Shown here in pieces: positions 1-9,096 of a DNA stretch of 55,000 nucleotides. Location of the stretch: NCBI GenBank assembly GCA_905221605.1, contig CAJNDS010000147.1, positions 639,773 through 694,772 on the forward strand, read 5' to 3'. The stretch comes from Symbiodinium natans (taxonomy: Eukaryota > Sar > Dinophyceae > Suessiales > Symbiodiniaceae). A program made the translations under genes and the position numbers. Position 1 is the stretch's first letter. Each line of letters opens with the position of its first letter. The notes beneath the pieces are model-generated. The model had not been told where the DNA came from. It made no database searches and was given only the letters and a program-made list of their open reading frames with translations.

Positions 1-165
1 AAGAGGGGGAAGGGTTGCACTCAAGCCTACAACGATTCGTTCGCCATGTTTCAAAAGAAGGGGCTTGCCAGATTACGTCGCTACGCTCAAGGGCGTCGGG
101 GGGCCCACCCGCGCCCAAAAGCACTTGACAGCATCGAGAGCCTCCAACTCAACAAAATAACCTAA
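1..165 (+). CDS. Possible 3' terminal exon (partial)
   Basis: Frame 1 is open from the window edge to a TAA at 163-165, with residues such as TQAYNDSFAMFQKKGLARL. There is no recognisable domain. The telomere-rich sequence starts right after the stop. Coding status rests only on openness and composition. Confidence 0.25.
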   Translation, partial: KRGKGCTQAYNDSFAMFQKKGLARLRRYAQGRRGAHPRPKALDSIESLQLNKIT

Positions 166-301
166 CGCATATACCCCAAACCCCAAAAGGCCTATACCCG
201 GAAACCCCGAGCAAATCCTACACCCTAAACTGGCCCTAAACCCTTGTGAAAACCCTAAACCCTAAACCCTGAACCCTAAACCCTAAACCCTAAACCCTAA
301 G

Positions 302-404
302 CTTTCAAGAGAAGAGTCATAGTTGCAGCAGTAGAGCTCTGAATCTCCCCTCATCTCTGCTCAAGTCCTCCCAGCCCGGCCCTGAAGCCAAGGAGCCCGA
401 CTAG
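302..404 (+). CDS. Exon island
   Basis: It lies between a CCCTAAA array ending in AAG| and a TTTAGGG array. The frame starting at 303 is open for 33 codons and ends ...QPGPEAKEPD, with the TAG made at the junction with the telomeric repeat. Alternatively TAGG|GTTTAG is a donor and the exon continues elsewhere. Confidence 0.4.
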
Positions 405-681
405 GGTTTAGGGTTTAGGGTTTCGGGTTTAGGGTTTAGTGTTTAGGGTTTAGGGTTTAGGGTTTTAGGATTGCCACTGCACCTTAACTGTGGGGACTCC
501 TCCCTGTGTACTTCTGAGGTACCTTACAACTTATCAACCCTAATCTCTGAACCGTTTGTGTTTTTGGGTCTTGGGCTTTCTGTGGAACGTTTGGGAGTTT
601 GGGGTTTAAACCCTGGGCCTTTTGGGTTTAGGGTCGTTCTTTGACGGGTTCTTGTGAGCCTTCTGGGGAACTCCGCACCAG

Positions 682-748
682 GCGTTCATGGCCGGCCTGG
701 AGGCCATGATGAAAGCCGGAGGAGCTGGGAAAGGCCTCCTGGGAATCG
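682..748 (+). CDS. Exon island
   Basis: Acceptor CACCAG| and donor ATCG|GTTTTT enclose a GC-rich frame reading AFMAGLEAMMKAGGAGKGLL. Alanine/glycine-rich, with no recognised family. It leaves one base for the next exon. Confidence 0.5.
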
Positions 749-806
749 GTTTTTTTGGGGGGTTTTAGGGTTTAGGGTTTAGGGTTCAGGGTCCCATAGC
801 CACAAG

Positions 807-915
807 GGGTCTTTATTGCACGCAATTGCTCTCATGTTTGTGCTACCCGCGGAACAGAGTTCGTGTGGCAGCATCCTGATTCCCGGCCGACTTCCCAAGC
901 CCGGATGCAAAAAGG
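807..915 (+). CDS. Exon island (frame ambiguous)
   Basis: Acceptor CACAAG| and donor AAGG|GTTCAG. Two frames are open throughout: one reads SLLHAIALMFVLPAEQSSCG, the other VFIARNCSHVCATRGTEFVW. The second is in phase with the preceding island at 682-748. Confidence 0.5.
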
Positions 916-1164
916 GTTCAGGGTTCAGGGTTCTGGGTTTAGGGCGAGGGTTTAAGGTTTGGGGTCGCCATGGGGCGGGGTTGAGGGAGTTAAGGCTCGT
1001 GGTTGAGGGTTTGGGGTTTAGGGTGAAAATCGGGTTTGGGGCTTCGGGTTTGGAGTCTTGGGGTTTGGGTGCATGTAGGGTTTGAGGTTAACCCTAAACC
1101 CTAAACCCTAAACCCTAAACCCTAAACCCTAAACCCTAAACCCTAAACCCTAAACCCCCACTAG

Positions 1165-1241
1165 GCGCCCGGACGATGCTCGACGCGCTGCTGCCGGCCG
1201 CCGAGGCGCTCCTGGCCGGCCAAGGCCTCGCAGGCGCCCCA
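1165..1241 (+). CDS. Exon island between opposed telomeric arrays
   Basis: Acceptor CCACTAG| directly follows a CCCTAAA array; a TTTAGGG array follows downstream. The most plausible frame reads ARTMLDALLPAAEALLAGQG. Strong GC bias at third positions. The donor is unclear because of the G-rich 3' side. Confidence 0.5.
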
Positions 1242-1551
1242 AGGGGGGGGTGGAGGAGGAGGGGGGGGGTTTAGGGTTTAGGGTTTAGGGTTTAGGGTTT
1301 AGGGTTTAGGGTTTAGGGTTTAGGGTTTAGGGTTTAGGGTTTAGGGTTTAGGGTTTAGGAATAGGGTAAATAGGGTTTAGGGTCCAGGGTTCAGGGTTTA
1401 GCATTAAGGGTTTTTAGGGCTTAGGGTGAAGGGCTTAGGGTTTAGGATGAAGGTTTATGGGTTTAGGATTGTCGGCTTAGGGCTTCGGAGTAAGAGTTTT
1501 GGGGTTTGTCTAAGGGTGGAGAATGTCAAGGTTTAAGACTTCTGGTTGCAG

Positions 1552-1614
1552 GCATCCTCTCAGTTTGTTGGTACGAACCTAGACTTTGGGGTGTGGGGAT
1601 GGAGAGGGGGGTTG
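1552..1614 (+). CDS. Exon island
   Basis: Acceptor TTGCAG| and donor TTG|GTGAGG enclose exactly 21 codons in phase 0, reading ASSQFVGTNLDFGVWGWRGG. No family recognised. Confidence 0.6.
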
Positions 1615-1660
1615 GTGAGGGGGAAAGGGGGCTTGGGGACGAAACCCCAAAACCTAAACC

Positions 1661-2068
1661 CCACACCCTAAACCCTAAAGCCCTCAAACCCTAAACCCTA
1701 AACCCCTGAAACCCTGAAACCCTGAAACCCTAAAACCCTAAGACCCCTGAAACCCTGAAACCCCTAAAACCCTGAAACCCTAAAACCCTACAACCCTGAA
1801 ACCCTAAAACCCTGAAACCCCTAAAACCCCAAAACCCCAAAACCCTAAACCCTAAAACCCTAAAACCCTAAAACCCTAAAACCCTAAAACCCTAAAACCC
1901 TAAAACCCCAAAACCCCAAACCCCTGAAACCCTGAAACCCTAAAACCCTAAACCCCTGAAACCCTAAAACCCTAAAACCCCAAAACCCTAAAACCCTAAA
2001 ACCCCAAAACCCCTGAAACCCTAAAACCCTAAAACCCTAAAACCCTAAACCCTAAACCCTAAACCCTC
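1661..2068. repeat. Mixed CCCTAAA/CCCTAAAA array
   Basis: About 400 bp of telomere-like units; many are octamers (CCCTAAAA, CCCTGAAA, CCCCAAAA) rather than heptamers. Confidence 0.95.
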
Positions 2069-2097
2069 TTCTTTCTCATACTTGGGAGGATTCTAAG

Positions 2098-2196
2098 CAC
2101 CCTGAAGGCGCCGCGGAGGCCGCCAAGGCCGGGGCTGAGGCGACGAAGGAGATGAAGCCAAAGGCCCCGTCCCTCTTGGGGAGCTCCTTTAGTAGG
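2098..2196 (+). CDS. Exon island, alanine/lysine-rich
   Basis: Acceptor TTCTAAG| and a donor at the start of a telomeric array (AGG|GTTTAG) enclose 33 codons reading EGAAEAAKAGAEATKEMKPK and then a serine-rich end. It resembles a charged helical or low-complexity segment; no family assigned. Confidence 0.6.
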
Positions 2197-3487
2197 GTTT
2201 AGGGTTTAGGGTTTAGGGTTCAGGGTTTAGGGTTTAGGGTTTGGAGGAGTGGGGTTTAGGGTTTAGGGTTTAGGGTTTGGGGTTCAGGGTTTAGGGCTTA
2301 GAGGAATGGGGTTTAGGGTTTAGGGCTTAGATGGGTAGGTTTAGGGTTTCGTGTTTAAGGGAAGGCTTTGGACTGGCCTATAGGGCTGAGGGTGTGGTTT
2401 AGGGTTTAGGGAGTGGAGTGGCCTAGGCCTTCAGGGGACTGGGGTCGCTCAGGGTTGAGGGAGTGGAGTGGTTTAGGGTTTGCGGTGTGGTTTACGGTTC
2501 CTAAACCCTAAACCCTAAACCCTAAACCCTAAACCCTAAACCCTCAACTAAGGTAGCTTCCTTAATTAAGGGGTGTTTTGGGCTCTTTGGGTATGCCATG
2601 GATGTAGGGCTTAGGGCTTAACTGAGCAAGGCGCTTACACATGAATCAATTCAGTTTCTTTCAAGCCCTTTACCAGCCTTTAAATTCAGTTACTTAAGGC
2701 CCTTTACAAGCCTATAAGTTCAGTTTCTTTAAAGCCCTTTACAAGCCTGTAAATCTTATATCTGGCCTACTAAGATTCCAGAGCCTTCATTTCGGGTTGG
2801 CCTTGCTTGGTGTTGTGGGCCATTAAAGGCTCACAGAGATATTGGTAACCAAATTACGCTTCTAGGTTTGTGTGTTCCTGCTTCTTCTTCTTCTTATAAT
2901 TATCCTGCCTCTTCTTCTTCGTCAGTCGCTTTCGTCATGAGAGCCGACCATATATTCATTCGTGAGCAATCAACAAAGGGCAGAGATTGGTAGCGCACCT
3001 GCTCAGACAGACAGCACGTGAAAAGTACTGTGCCAGGCTGGACGATCGGAGAACGTGCCAGAAAGCGTGCTGAAAGGCGCAGCCTTCAGAGATCGTGTCC
3101 ACTGAAACAAACTTGGGGGCGAAATGAACACCACAGGGTTTGTGTCCATAAGGGGTTATAGAGTAGAATGGCATGAGTACTTGTATAACAGGCATTAGTA
3201 GTAGTACTCGCAGTGCGATCTGTTTGCGGTGTCCATCTAGTTCCGCATAGGCAGTCAACAAACACGCCTAATGCTTCGTGATTTCCGCCTGCCAGTGCGA
3301 GCTTGCATAACAGCATGGTCTTTGGGCCCCCAAACCCGAGAAGAATGAGAGTCCCTAGAGCCTTAGGGCACGCCATAATATAGGGTCGGATTGGTTACTT
3401 ATAGTATTCCCGTATGGTGCTTTATTTATCATTGTACGAGAATACCCCCCCCAAAAAAAAAACAAAAAAGCGATTCTAATTTCTCAG
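2197..3487. other. Telomere-rich and unassigned stretch
   Basis: TTTAGGG and CCCTAAA runs to about 2545, then AT-richer sequence with CTT repeats near 2880-2925. Two overlapping minus-strand open frames (2956-3376) have no recognisable features and I do not call them genes. Confidence 0.4.
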
Positions 3488-3552
3488 GCCCCCATAGTAG
3501 CCAGTTGAGTGCTTTCGTTGCTGCCTTTGCACCCAGATTTATTGTTTTGGAG
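3488..3552 (+). CDS. Exon island
   Basis: Acceptor TTCTCAG| and donor GAG|GTTTCG enclose a frame reading PHSSQLSAFVAAFAPRFIVL. Hydrophobic C-terminal half. Two bases complete a codon from an upstream exon; it ends in phase 0. Confidence 0.55.
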
Positions 3553-3670
3553 GTTTCGCTTACCGGCTTAGCGTGAGCAAGAAAAAGTAGAACTATCGAA
3601 TTTGTTAAGACATGAACAACTGCAAATAAATAGAAAACCAATCAGATGTACATGTATGCATGTACGTATG

Positions 3671-3770
3671 TATTGTATTGTATTGTATTGTATTGTATTG
3701 TATTGTATTGTATTGTATTGTATTGTATTGTATTGTATTGTATTGTATTGTATTGTATTGTATTGTATTG
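3671..3770. repeat. (TATTG)20 microsatellite
   Basis: Exactly twenty perfect tandem TATTG units, 100 bp. Open frames across it on both strands are artefacts of the repeat. Confidence 0.98.
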
Positions 3771-4035
3771 TATGTATGTGTGACGTTTGTTTGTATATCT
3801 ATATATATATATACCCTCGAACTTCACGAGCTCCCTAAAGAACACCCCTAACCCAACAAGCAACCGTGACCAAGTCCTCCAAGAATCGCTTCAGGCGGTG
3901 TATACATGCTCTGTACGGAGTGATAAGCTCAGAACTTGTAGAGTTTAGGGTTTTCTAAAGACAAAAAGCCTAAAACCCTAAGACCCTCAAACCCTAAAAC
4001 CCCAAAAACCCTAAAAGCCCTCAAAGCCCTGCGAG

Positions 4036-4102
4036 CCTCGGACAAGGCAACGCCGACCCTGGAGCTGTCGCGGCATCGATCTTCTTCGATGCCCTGCTGT
4101 GA
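4036..4102 (+). CDS. Terminal exon candidate
   Basis: After GCGAG| the frame reads LGQGNADPGAVAASIFFDAL and ends in TGA at 4100-4102. Good coding composition. The upstream flank is a degenerate CCCTAAA run. Confidence 0.55.
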
Positions 4103-4455
4103 TGTTGCGGGAGTGGTTTAGGGTTTTGGGTTTTGGGTTTTGGGTTTAGGGTTGAGGGTTTGGGGCTTATTTAGGGTTGAGGGTTTGTTACTAGTCACAT
4201 AGGCCCACGATGGCACACACACACGCACACACAAATGGGCAGTTCTCGAAATTGGCACCCCTTTAGGGGTCCTTTTTGCATAGTGCCATACTATATCTTG
4301 GACCCAAAAGCGGCCCCCAATGTAGCGAAAGACCCATATAAGGCTGGTTGGTGCGTAGCGAAGCGAAGCACTGTAAGCGTCTCGTTGTTGCCTTGAACAA
4401 CCCTAAACCCTAAACCCGAAACACTAAACTCTAAACCCTAAAGCCTTGAACACAG

Positions 4456-4498
4456 TTTGCGGTGTCGAAGCCTTTGCGGCTCCAAGGGTCTGCAAAGG
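4456..4498 (+). CDS. Short exon island
   Basis: Acceptor CACAG| and donor AAAGG|GTAGCG bracket 43 bp reading FAVSKPLRLQGSAK. A longer minus-strand open frame overlaps but lacks support. Confidence 0.35.
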
Positions 4499-4857
4499 GT
4501 AGCGGTAGCTTCTTGCTAGGCTCGTACTTTAGATTTGCCCACCGCCGCCCCATGCACCTCCAGGGAATTGGGTAGTTCCATGCTAGGATGGCTGAAATCA
4601 GCTGAACTGCTCGATTTGCACAAATGATGCACAGGGTGTCACGGGGTCGTGAGGGCTGGCGGGTGGACTCTGCTGTGAATACAACTCTAGAGACGTTTTG
4701 ATTATCCGTTTCCGGGTTGAATCCTGCGCCCTGAACCCATGAAGCTCCCATTCATAGAAGGAGGTTTTCTCAACTGCATCCCTTGGCATAGGGTTTAAGG
4801 GTTTAGAGTTGAGGGTTTAGGGTAGGGGCGTTAGGGTTTAGGATTTAGGGATTTTAG

Positions 4858-4905
4858 CTCACCCTCGACATCAAGCGCGAGGCTTGTGTCGACATCGTCG
4901 TTTAA
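4858..4905 (+). CDS. Terminal exon candidate
   Basis: Acceptor GATTTTAG| follows TTTAGGG units. Fifteen codons, LTLDIKREACVDIVV, then TAA. Confidence 0.5.
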   Translation, partial: LTLDIKREACVDIVV

Positions 4906-5340
4906 TTATCGGCTAGTAGGGCGATCGGAAGGTACCAGGAACAGCGCCTGTGCCACTCGAAAACGGCGTCAGCTATGAAGAACCCCGCCCCCCCCCCCCC
5001 CCCCCCCCCCCAAACAAAGAAACCGTATAGGGGCAATATAGGGATTATGACCTGTTGTCTCAACACGAGGCTTCTGACTATTTTTTCGGGGGCTTCCCTG
5101 GGAACCGAAGGAGCCCGAAAAAATGGGGGTCATATACCCTTCCCATGAAGGTATATGAACCAGAACCCCTTTACGGGTTCATTTTAACCCTAAACCCTAA
5201 ACCCTAAACCCTAAACCCTAAACCCTTCTCCCCAAAGTTCTTAGGCAAATGGTAGGCTGTCGCGGCGGGGGGAGGGCTGGTGTTTCGAGGCACCTCAGAG
5301 TCCGGGTCCACCTGGGTACAGAGTTGTAAAGCATGCTGAC

Positions 5341-5419
5341 CCCAAACCCTAAACCCTAAACCCTAAACCCTAAACCCTAAACCCTAAACCCTAAACCCTA
5401 AACCCTAAACCCTAAACCC
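5341..5419. repeat. CCCTAAA array
   Basis: Eleven near-perfect telomeric heptamers in CCCTAAA orientation, far from any chromosome end visible here. Confidence 0.95.
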
Positions 5420-5592
5420 TTGCTCTGATGGGGGGTGGAGCCCTATAGATGTTTGTGGAGTCCATGTCTGGGTTCTTTAGGGTTTAGGGCTTAGCGTTTA
5501 AGTCTCTTGGACAAGATGCGTTTCGGACCTTTAGGGTTTAGGGCTTAGGGTTTAGGGTTTAGGGTTTAGGGTTTAGGGTTTAGGGTTTAGGA

Positions 5593-5708
5593 CCTCGGCA
5601 GCCCAGTGGTACCCTTTGCCCCTTTTTGGTACTTCGCTCCTACTTGTTAGCGAACCAACCAAAAAGGTGTAATTGCCTTAATTATAAGATGGTTAATGGG
5701 CTGCCAAG
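5593..5708 (+). mobile_element. Family C inverted-repeat element, copy C1
   Basis: Starts CCTCGGCAGCCCAGTGG and ends ATGGGCTGCCAAG, its approximate inverse. No telomeric DNA inside. An exon-like frame starts immediately after the final AAG, as expected if the element supplies the acceptor of an intron. Confidence 0.65.
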
Positions 5709-5765
5709 GCACATTTGAGGTTCAGAGTATGGTATCTTTGTGAAGGAGGTCTTGGGGGGCTTTAG
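5709..5765 (+). CDS. Exon island after C1
   Basis: Begins directly at the AAG| of element C1 and reads AHLRFRVWYLCEGGLGGL before TAG. An internal GT at 5732 is an alternative donor that would shorten it. Confidence 0.4.
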   Translation, partial: AHLRFRVWYLCEGGLGGL

Positions 5766-5856
5766 TGGCTGCAGGGGGTTTGGAGGCGCGACACCCTAAA
5801 CCCTAAACCCCAAACCCCAAACCCCAATCCCCAAACCCTAAACCCTAAACCCTAAG

Positions 5857-5919
5857 AAGGGGAGGAACCTGCAATCCCAGCGTGGCTCTCACGCCGCCAA
5901 CCTGTTTTACTCGCCCTAA
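5857..5919 (+). CDS. Terminal exon candidate
   Basis: CTAAG| at the end of a CCCTAAA run, then KGRNLQSQRGSHAANLFYSP and a TAA that reads into a telomere-like CCCTAAA. Confidence 0.55.
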   Translation, partial: KGRNLQSQRGSHAANLFYSP

Positions 5920-5923
5920 ACTT

Positions 5924-6113
5924 GGGATGTTCCCCTTATACCTAAATCCCCCTTGGGAGTTTTTTTTAAATAAATTTTGTGTATATAAAACACAACAGGA
6001 TAAAAATATGTGTTTCAGTTAAGGTTCTGAGGGGAGTATAGATGCTAACAGTCCTCAATAGGAATTATAGTAGGGGGTCTACTAGGGACTGCTAGTATAA
6101 GGGGGAAAATCCC
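5924..6113. mobile_element. Family A element A1 with internal insert
   Basis: Outer arms GGGATGTTCCCCTTATA and its inverse TATAAGGGGGAAAATCCC. The inner part (about 5945-6050) is homologous to 54330-54440, where the outer family A arms are absent, so this copy is a nested insertion. Confidence 0.65.
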
Positions 6114-6249
6114 TAAACCCGAAACCCGAAACCCTAACCCCTAGCCTAACCCCTGAACCCTAAACCCTTATAAACCCTAAACCCTTATAAACCCTAAACC
6201 CTTGTAAACCCTATAGACCCTAAAGCCTAAACCCTAAACCCTACGTCAG

Positions 6250-6304
6250 CCCAAGGACTCCCAGGACACCTCAAGCGCCGGCCCCGAAGAAAGCTTACTT
6301 GGAG
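6250..6304 (+). CDS. Exon joined in frame across element B1
   Basis: Acceptor CGTCAG|, frame PKDSQDTSSAGPEESLLG plus one base, donor GGAG|GTACGT. Removing 6305-6525 makes GGA (Gly) and continues into the next exon without a stop. Confidence 0.65.
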
Positions 6305-6525
6305 GTACGTGGTACTTATTAACCAGTTAGAACTCTACTTTTAGCCCACTTATAAGACCCTTAAGTGCCCTAATATGGTTATAAGTAGAGAGCGTTATAA
6401 CTGTACTTATAGCCCACTTATAAGACCCTTAAGTGCCCTAATATGGTTATAAGTAAAGAGCGTTATAACTGTACTTATAGCCCACTTACAAGACCCTTAA
6501 GTGCCCTAATATGGATATAGGTCAG
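6296..6525 (+). mobile_element. Family B element B1 acting as GT-AG intron
   Basis: Starts with the family B arm ACTTGGAGGTACGTGGTACTT. The donor GT lies inside the arm; the acceptor is GGTCAG| at 6525. Its body is three tandem 68-bp units starting near 6343, 6411 and 6479 with only a few mismatches. Inferred intron 6305-6525 (221 bp). Confidence 0.65.
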
Positions 6526-6575
6526 GAGCGTGGCCGGATGTCTTCGAAGTCTCAAGTTGCATTCGACAGGGCGAA
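6526..6575 (+). CDS. Exon downstream of B1
   Basis: Two bases complete the codon from 6304, then AWPDVFEVSSCIRQGE up to |GTAGGG. The phase match with 6250-6304 supports both exons and the intron between them. Confidence 0.6.
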
Positions 6576-7075
6576 GTAGGGTTTAGGGTTTGGGGTTTGG
6601 GGTTTGGGGTTTAGGGTTTAGGGTTTAGGGTTTAGAGTTCAGGGTTTAGGGTTTAGCGTCCCTATGGTTTAGCCTTTATGAACCCTAAATGCAAGGGCTC
6701 TGGCCAGTGCTGTCGGGACGGGAGAACAGCGAGGGCCTCCAGTAGGCCCGCATGTCCTGTGTTTGGGCTACTCTTTCCTTTCTACGCTCCCTTAAGCAAG
6801 AATAGACTCACTTTTTGTGGATTTATAGGGTTTAGGTAGGATTTACAGGGTTTAGGGGTTTATATAGGGTTTCTTAGGGGCGAAGCAGTTAACTTCTAAC
6901 CTTTTTGGTTATAAGCAATCCTATCACAAATACAAGGTTGGCCAGGGTATTCAGCCCCTAGGGTTTAGGGTTTAGGATTTAGGGTTTAGGGTTTGGGGTT
7001 TAGGGTTTAGGGTTTGGGGTTTAGGGTTTGGGGTTTAGGGTTTAGGGTTTGGGGTTTAGGGTTTAGGGCTACCAG

Positions 7076-7150
7076 GGGAGTCCTAGACGTGCGGCGCCAT
7101 GGGAAGAGTACATCCCTGGATCGATGACTGGGCCCCTTGGCAGGATTTGA
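7076..7150 (+). CDS. Exon island
   Basis: Acceptor GCTACCAG| after a TTTAGGG run. Frame GSPRRAAPWEEYIPGSMTGP, then a TGA at 7148-7150 or a GA donor just before it (GCAG|GATTTG). Confidence 0.55.
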   Translation, partial: GSPRRAAPWEEYIPGSMTGPLGRI

Positions 7151-7243
7151 AGGGTTTGGGGTTTAGGGTTTGGGGTTTGGGGTTTAGGGTTTAGGGTTTA
7201 GGGTTAGGGTTTAGGGTTTGGGGTTTAGGGTTCCCAATTCCAG

Positions 7244-7357
7244 CTCCTTATGGCTGATTTTTGTTTGGAGGGCCAACGGGTTCTTCTTATGTGGTACTAT
7301 CAAAGTCGAGAAACCCCACCCCTCTGCCCAACAGAAAAGCTGCAAACGGGGGTCCAG
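7244..7357 (+). CDS. Exon island, 38 codons
   Basis: Acceptor AATTCCAG| and donor CAG|GTAGGT enclose 114 bp in phase 0, beginning LLMADFCLEGQRVLLMWYYQ. Splice signals and composition are both good; no family recognised. Confidence 0.7.
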
Positions 7358-7996
7358 GTAGGTTTTAGGTCTGCAGGACTGTGTTCAAGCACTGAAATTC
7401 CTTTTCTATCGGGTGCAGGGTGGTGAGTAAGTTCCTTGATTCTAAAGCCAACACACAGACAGACAAGGAACTACAGTCGAACCTCAATCGAGATCCGAAA
7501 GGGCTTTAGGAGTTCCCCCCCTTAGGGCCTCAATCAGAGGCTGGGGTCCTTAGTGGGGAGTATTAGGCAACCTTGGGCTACATGCTACCCTTGAACCCTA
7601 GCCCTACACCCTAAACTTCTACACCCTAAATCTTAAGAACCCAATGGTACAAAGGGCTGCCTGCTGCGGCTGTGGTCCAGGTTTGAGGAGGGTTTGAGGT
7701 TTTCGGGTTGAGAACCCTTGAACTTCAAGAAAGGTAAGACTACCCGAGTTTAAGGTTTAGGGTTTAGGGTTTAGGTTTTTTTTTACGCCGCAGTCAGGCT
7801 TAGAATAAAGATCTTGGAGCCCGCAGTAGGGCATGAAGCAGGTTAGGATAAGCCAAGTTAAGATACTCGGAGCCCTACTGAGTTTCTCTCCTACTTCTTA
7901 AGTTAGTTCCCTCTTTAGCTTTCAAGTGCACCTCTCCTACTTCTTAAGTTAGTTCCCTCTTTAGCTTTCAAGTGCACCTACACACCTGAAATCCAG

Positions 7997-8031
7997 GATG
8001 ACGACCAGCCGAAGAAAGCCGTAGAGCCTTT
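7997..8031 (+). CDS. Exon joined in frame across element C2
   Basis: Acceptor ATCCAG|, then DDDQPKKAVEP plus TT. Joined to the exon at 8265 it gives TTG and a continuous frame. Confidence 0.7.
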
Positions 8032-8264
8032 GAGCCTTGGTAGCCCAGCGGTACCCTTTACTTTTTTTGTTTTCTTTGTTTTTTTTTTTTTTTCTTTGGG
8101 GGGGGGGGGGGGGGGGGGGGGAGTCCTGGGCTCCCTTATAAAGTAGCCAACCCAAAACAAGGGTACCCTTAGCATTGTGAGAGTACGGGCCCCTAAACCC
8201 TAAACCCTAAACCCTAAACCCTAAACCCTAAACCCTAAACCCTAAACCCTGGCTAATTACTAAG
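8032..8264 (+). mobile_element. Family C element C2: GA-AG intron with telomeric core
   Basis: The insert starts GAGC-CTTGGTAGCCCAGCGG and ends GGCTAATTACTAAG, followed by GAGC again: a 4-bp target duplication. The intron therefore begins GA and ends AG. It contains a T/G homopolymer, the conserved AAGTAGCCAACC and GGGTACCC parts of the family, and an eight-unit CCCTAAA array. The flanking exons join in frame. Confidence 0.75.
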
Positions 8265-8381
8265 GAGCTACAGCCTGGCGGAGAAGTTTGCGATTGTTGG
8301 CGTGCTTGAGACCATGACCATCGGTACACTGATCTTTGCCGTCCGCGACTTGTCTCCTAACATGAATATCCAAGAGTTTCG
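8265..8381 (+). CDS. Exon with hydrophobic segment
   Basis: Continues the frame from 8031 as SYSLAEKFAIVGVLETMTIG and on to an NMNIQEFRY end before CG|GTATAG. One possible membrane span (AIVGVL...LIFAV). Function unknown. Confidence 0.75.
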
Positions 8382-8645
8382 GTATAGGGCCTAGGGTTTA
8401 GGGTTTAGGGTTTAGGATTTAGGGTTTTGGGTTTGGGGTTTAGAGTTTCCGGCATACTGTACAACCCTTCCACCGTTTAACCCTAGAACCTCTGGAGGGT
8501 GACCCCATGGTGCCCTAAACCCTAAACCCTAAACCCGAAACCCTCCTAAACCCTAAGCCCTAAACCCTAAACCCTAAACCCTGACTCTTACCCTAAACGG
8601 AGAACGGCCTTGCACTGCGCGGAACTTGGCCAGTGTCTGCTTTGG

Positions 8646-8853
8646 CTTGGTAGCCCAGTGCTGCCCTGCACTTTTCTTGGGGATTTAGGGTTTAGGGTTT
8701 GGGGTTTAGGGTTTGGGGTTTAGGGTTTTGGGTTTGGGGTTTGGGGGCTCAAGGTTCCCTTATGAAGTAGCCAACCAAAAACCAGGGCACCCTAGGCAGG
8801 TCCAGTCGGAGGCCCGGAATTTCCCACATTGTTTAGGGTTTAGGGTTAGCCAA
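8646..8853 (+). mobile_element. Family C element C3
   Basis: CTTGGTAGCCCAGTG start; AAGTAGCCAACC and a GGGCACCC motif inside; GGGTTAGCCAAG end. TTTAGGG runs occur in two places within it. Same plan as C2 and the intron at 30938-31187. Confidence 0.55.
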
Positions 8854-9096
8854 GCCATGGCTGCCTGAAAAACCATTACGCCCCCTTTCGCTTCACAAGT
8901 CCACTAGGACACTTGGCTGACACAATTGCAAATGGGGGGGGGGGTTAGGGTTTAGGGTGTAGGGTGTAGGGTGTAGGGTTTAGGCAATTCAAAGGGTTCG
9001 TAGGGGTTTTGGGGTGTAGGGTTTCGGCAATGGCTACGGCTCAAGGTTTCGGCTCAGGTTCCTTGATTTGCTTGGGGTTTTGGTCTCCTTTGCACC

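Noticed and set aside
1-2545. Chromosome-end telomere
   Set aside because: The heptamer occurs in both orientations and in short runs across all 55 kb, separated by exons and elements; a true end would be one long run in one orientation.
2956-3376. Two overlapping minus-strand frames of 96-101 codons
   Set aside because: No domain, no splice context, and the opposite strand to every supported exon. Kept as unassigned.
3602-3863. Open frames across 3602-3863 on both strands
   Set aside because: They only translate the (TATTG)20 microsatellite (5-bp unit without stops).
6336-6527. CRISPR-like array from the three 68-bp units
   Set aside because: Units are contiguous without unique spacers and belong to a family B element in a eukaryotic context.
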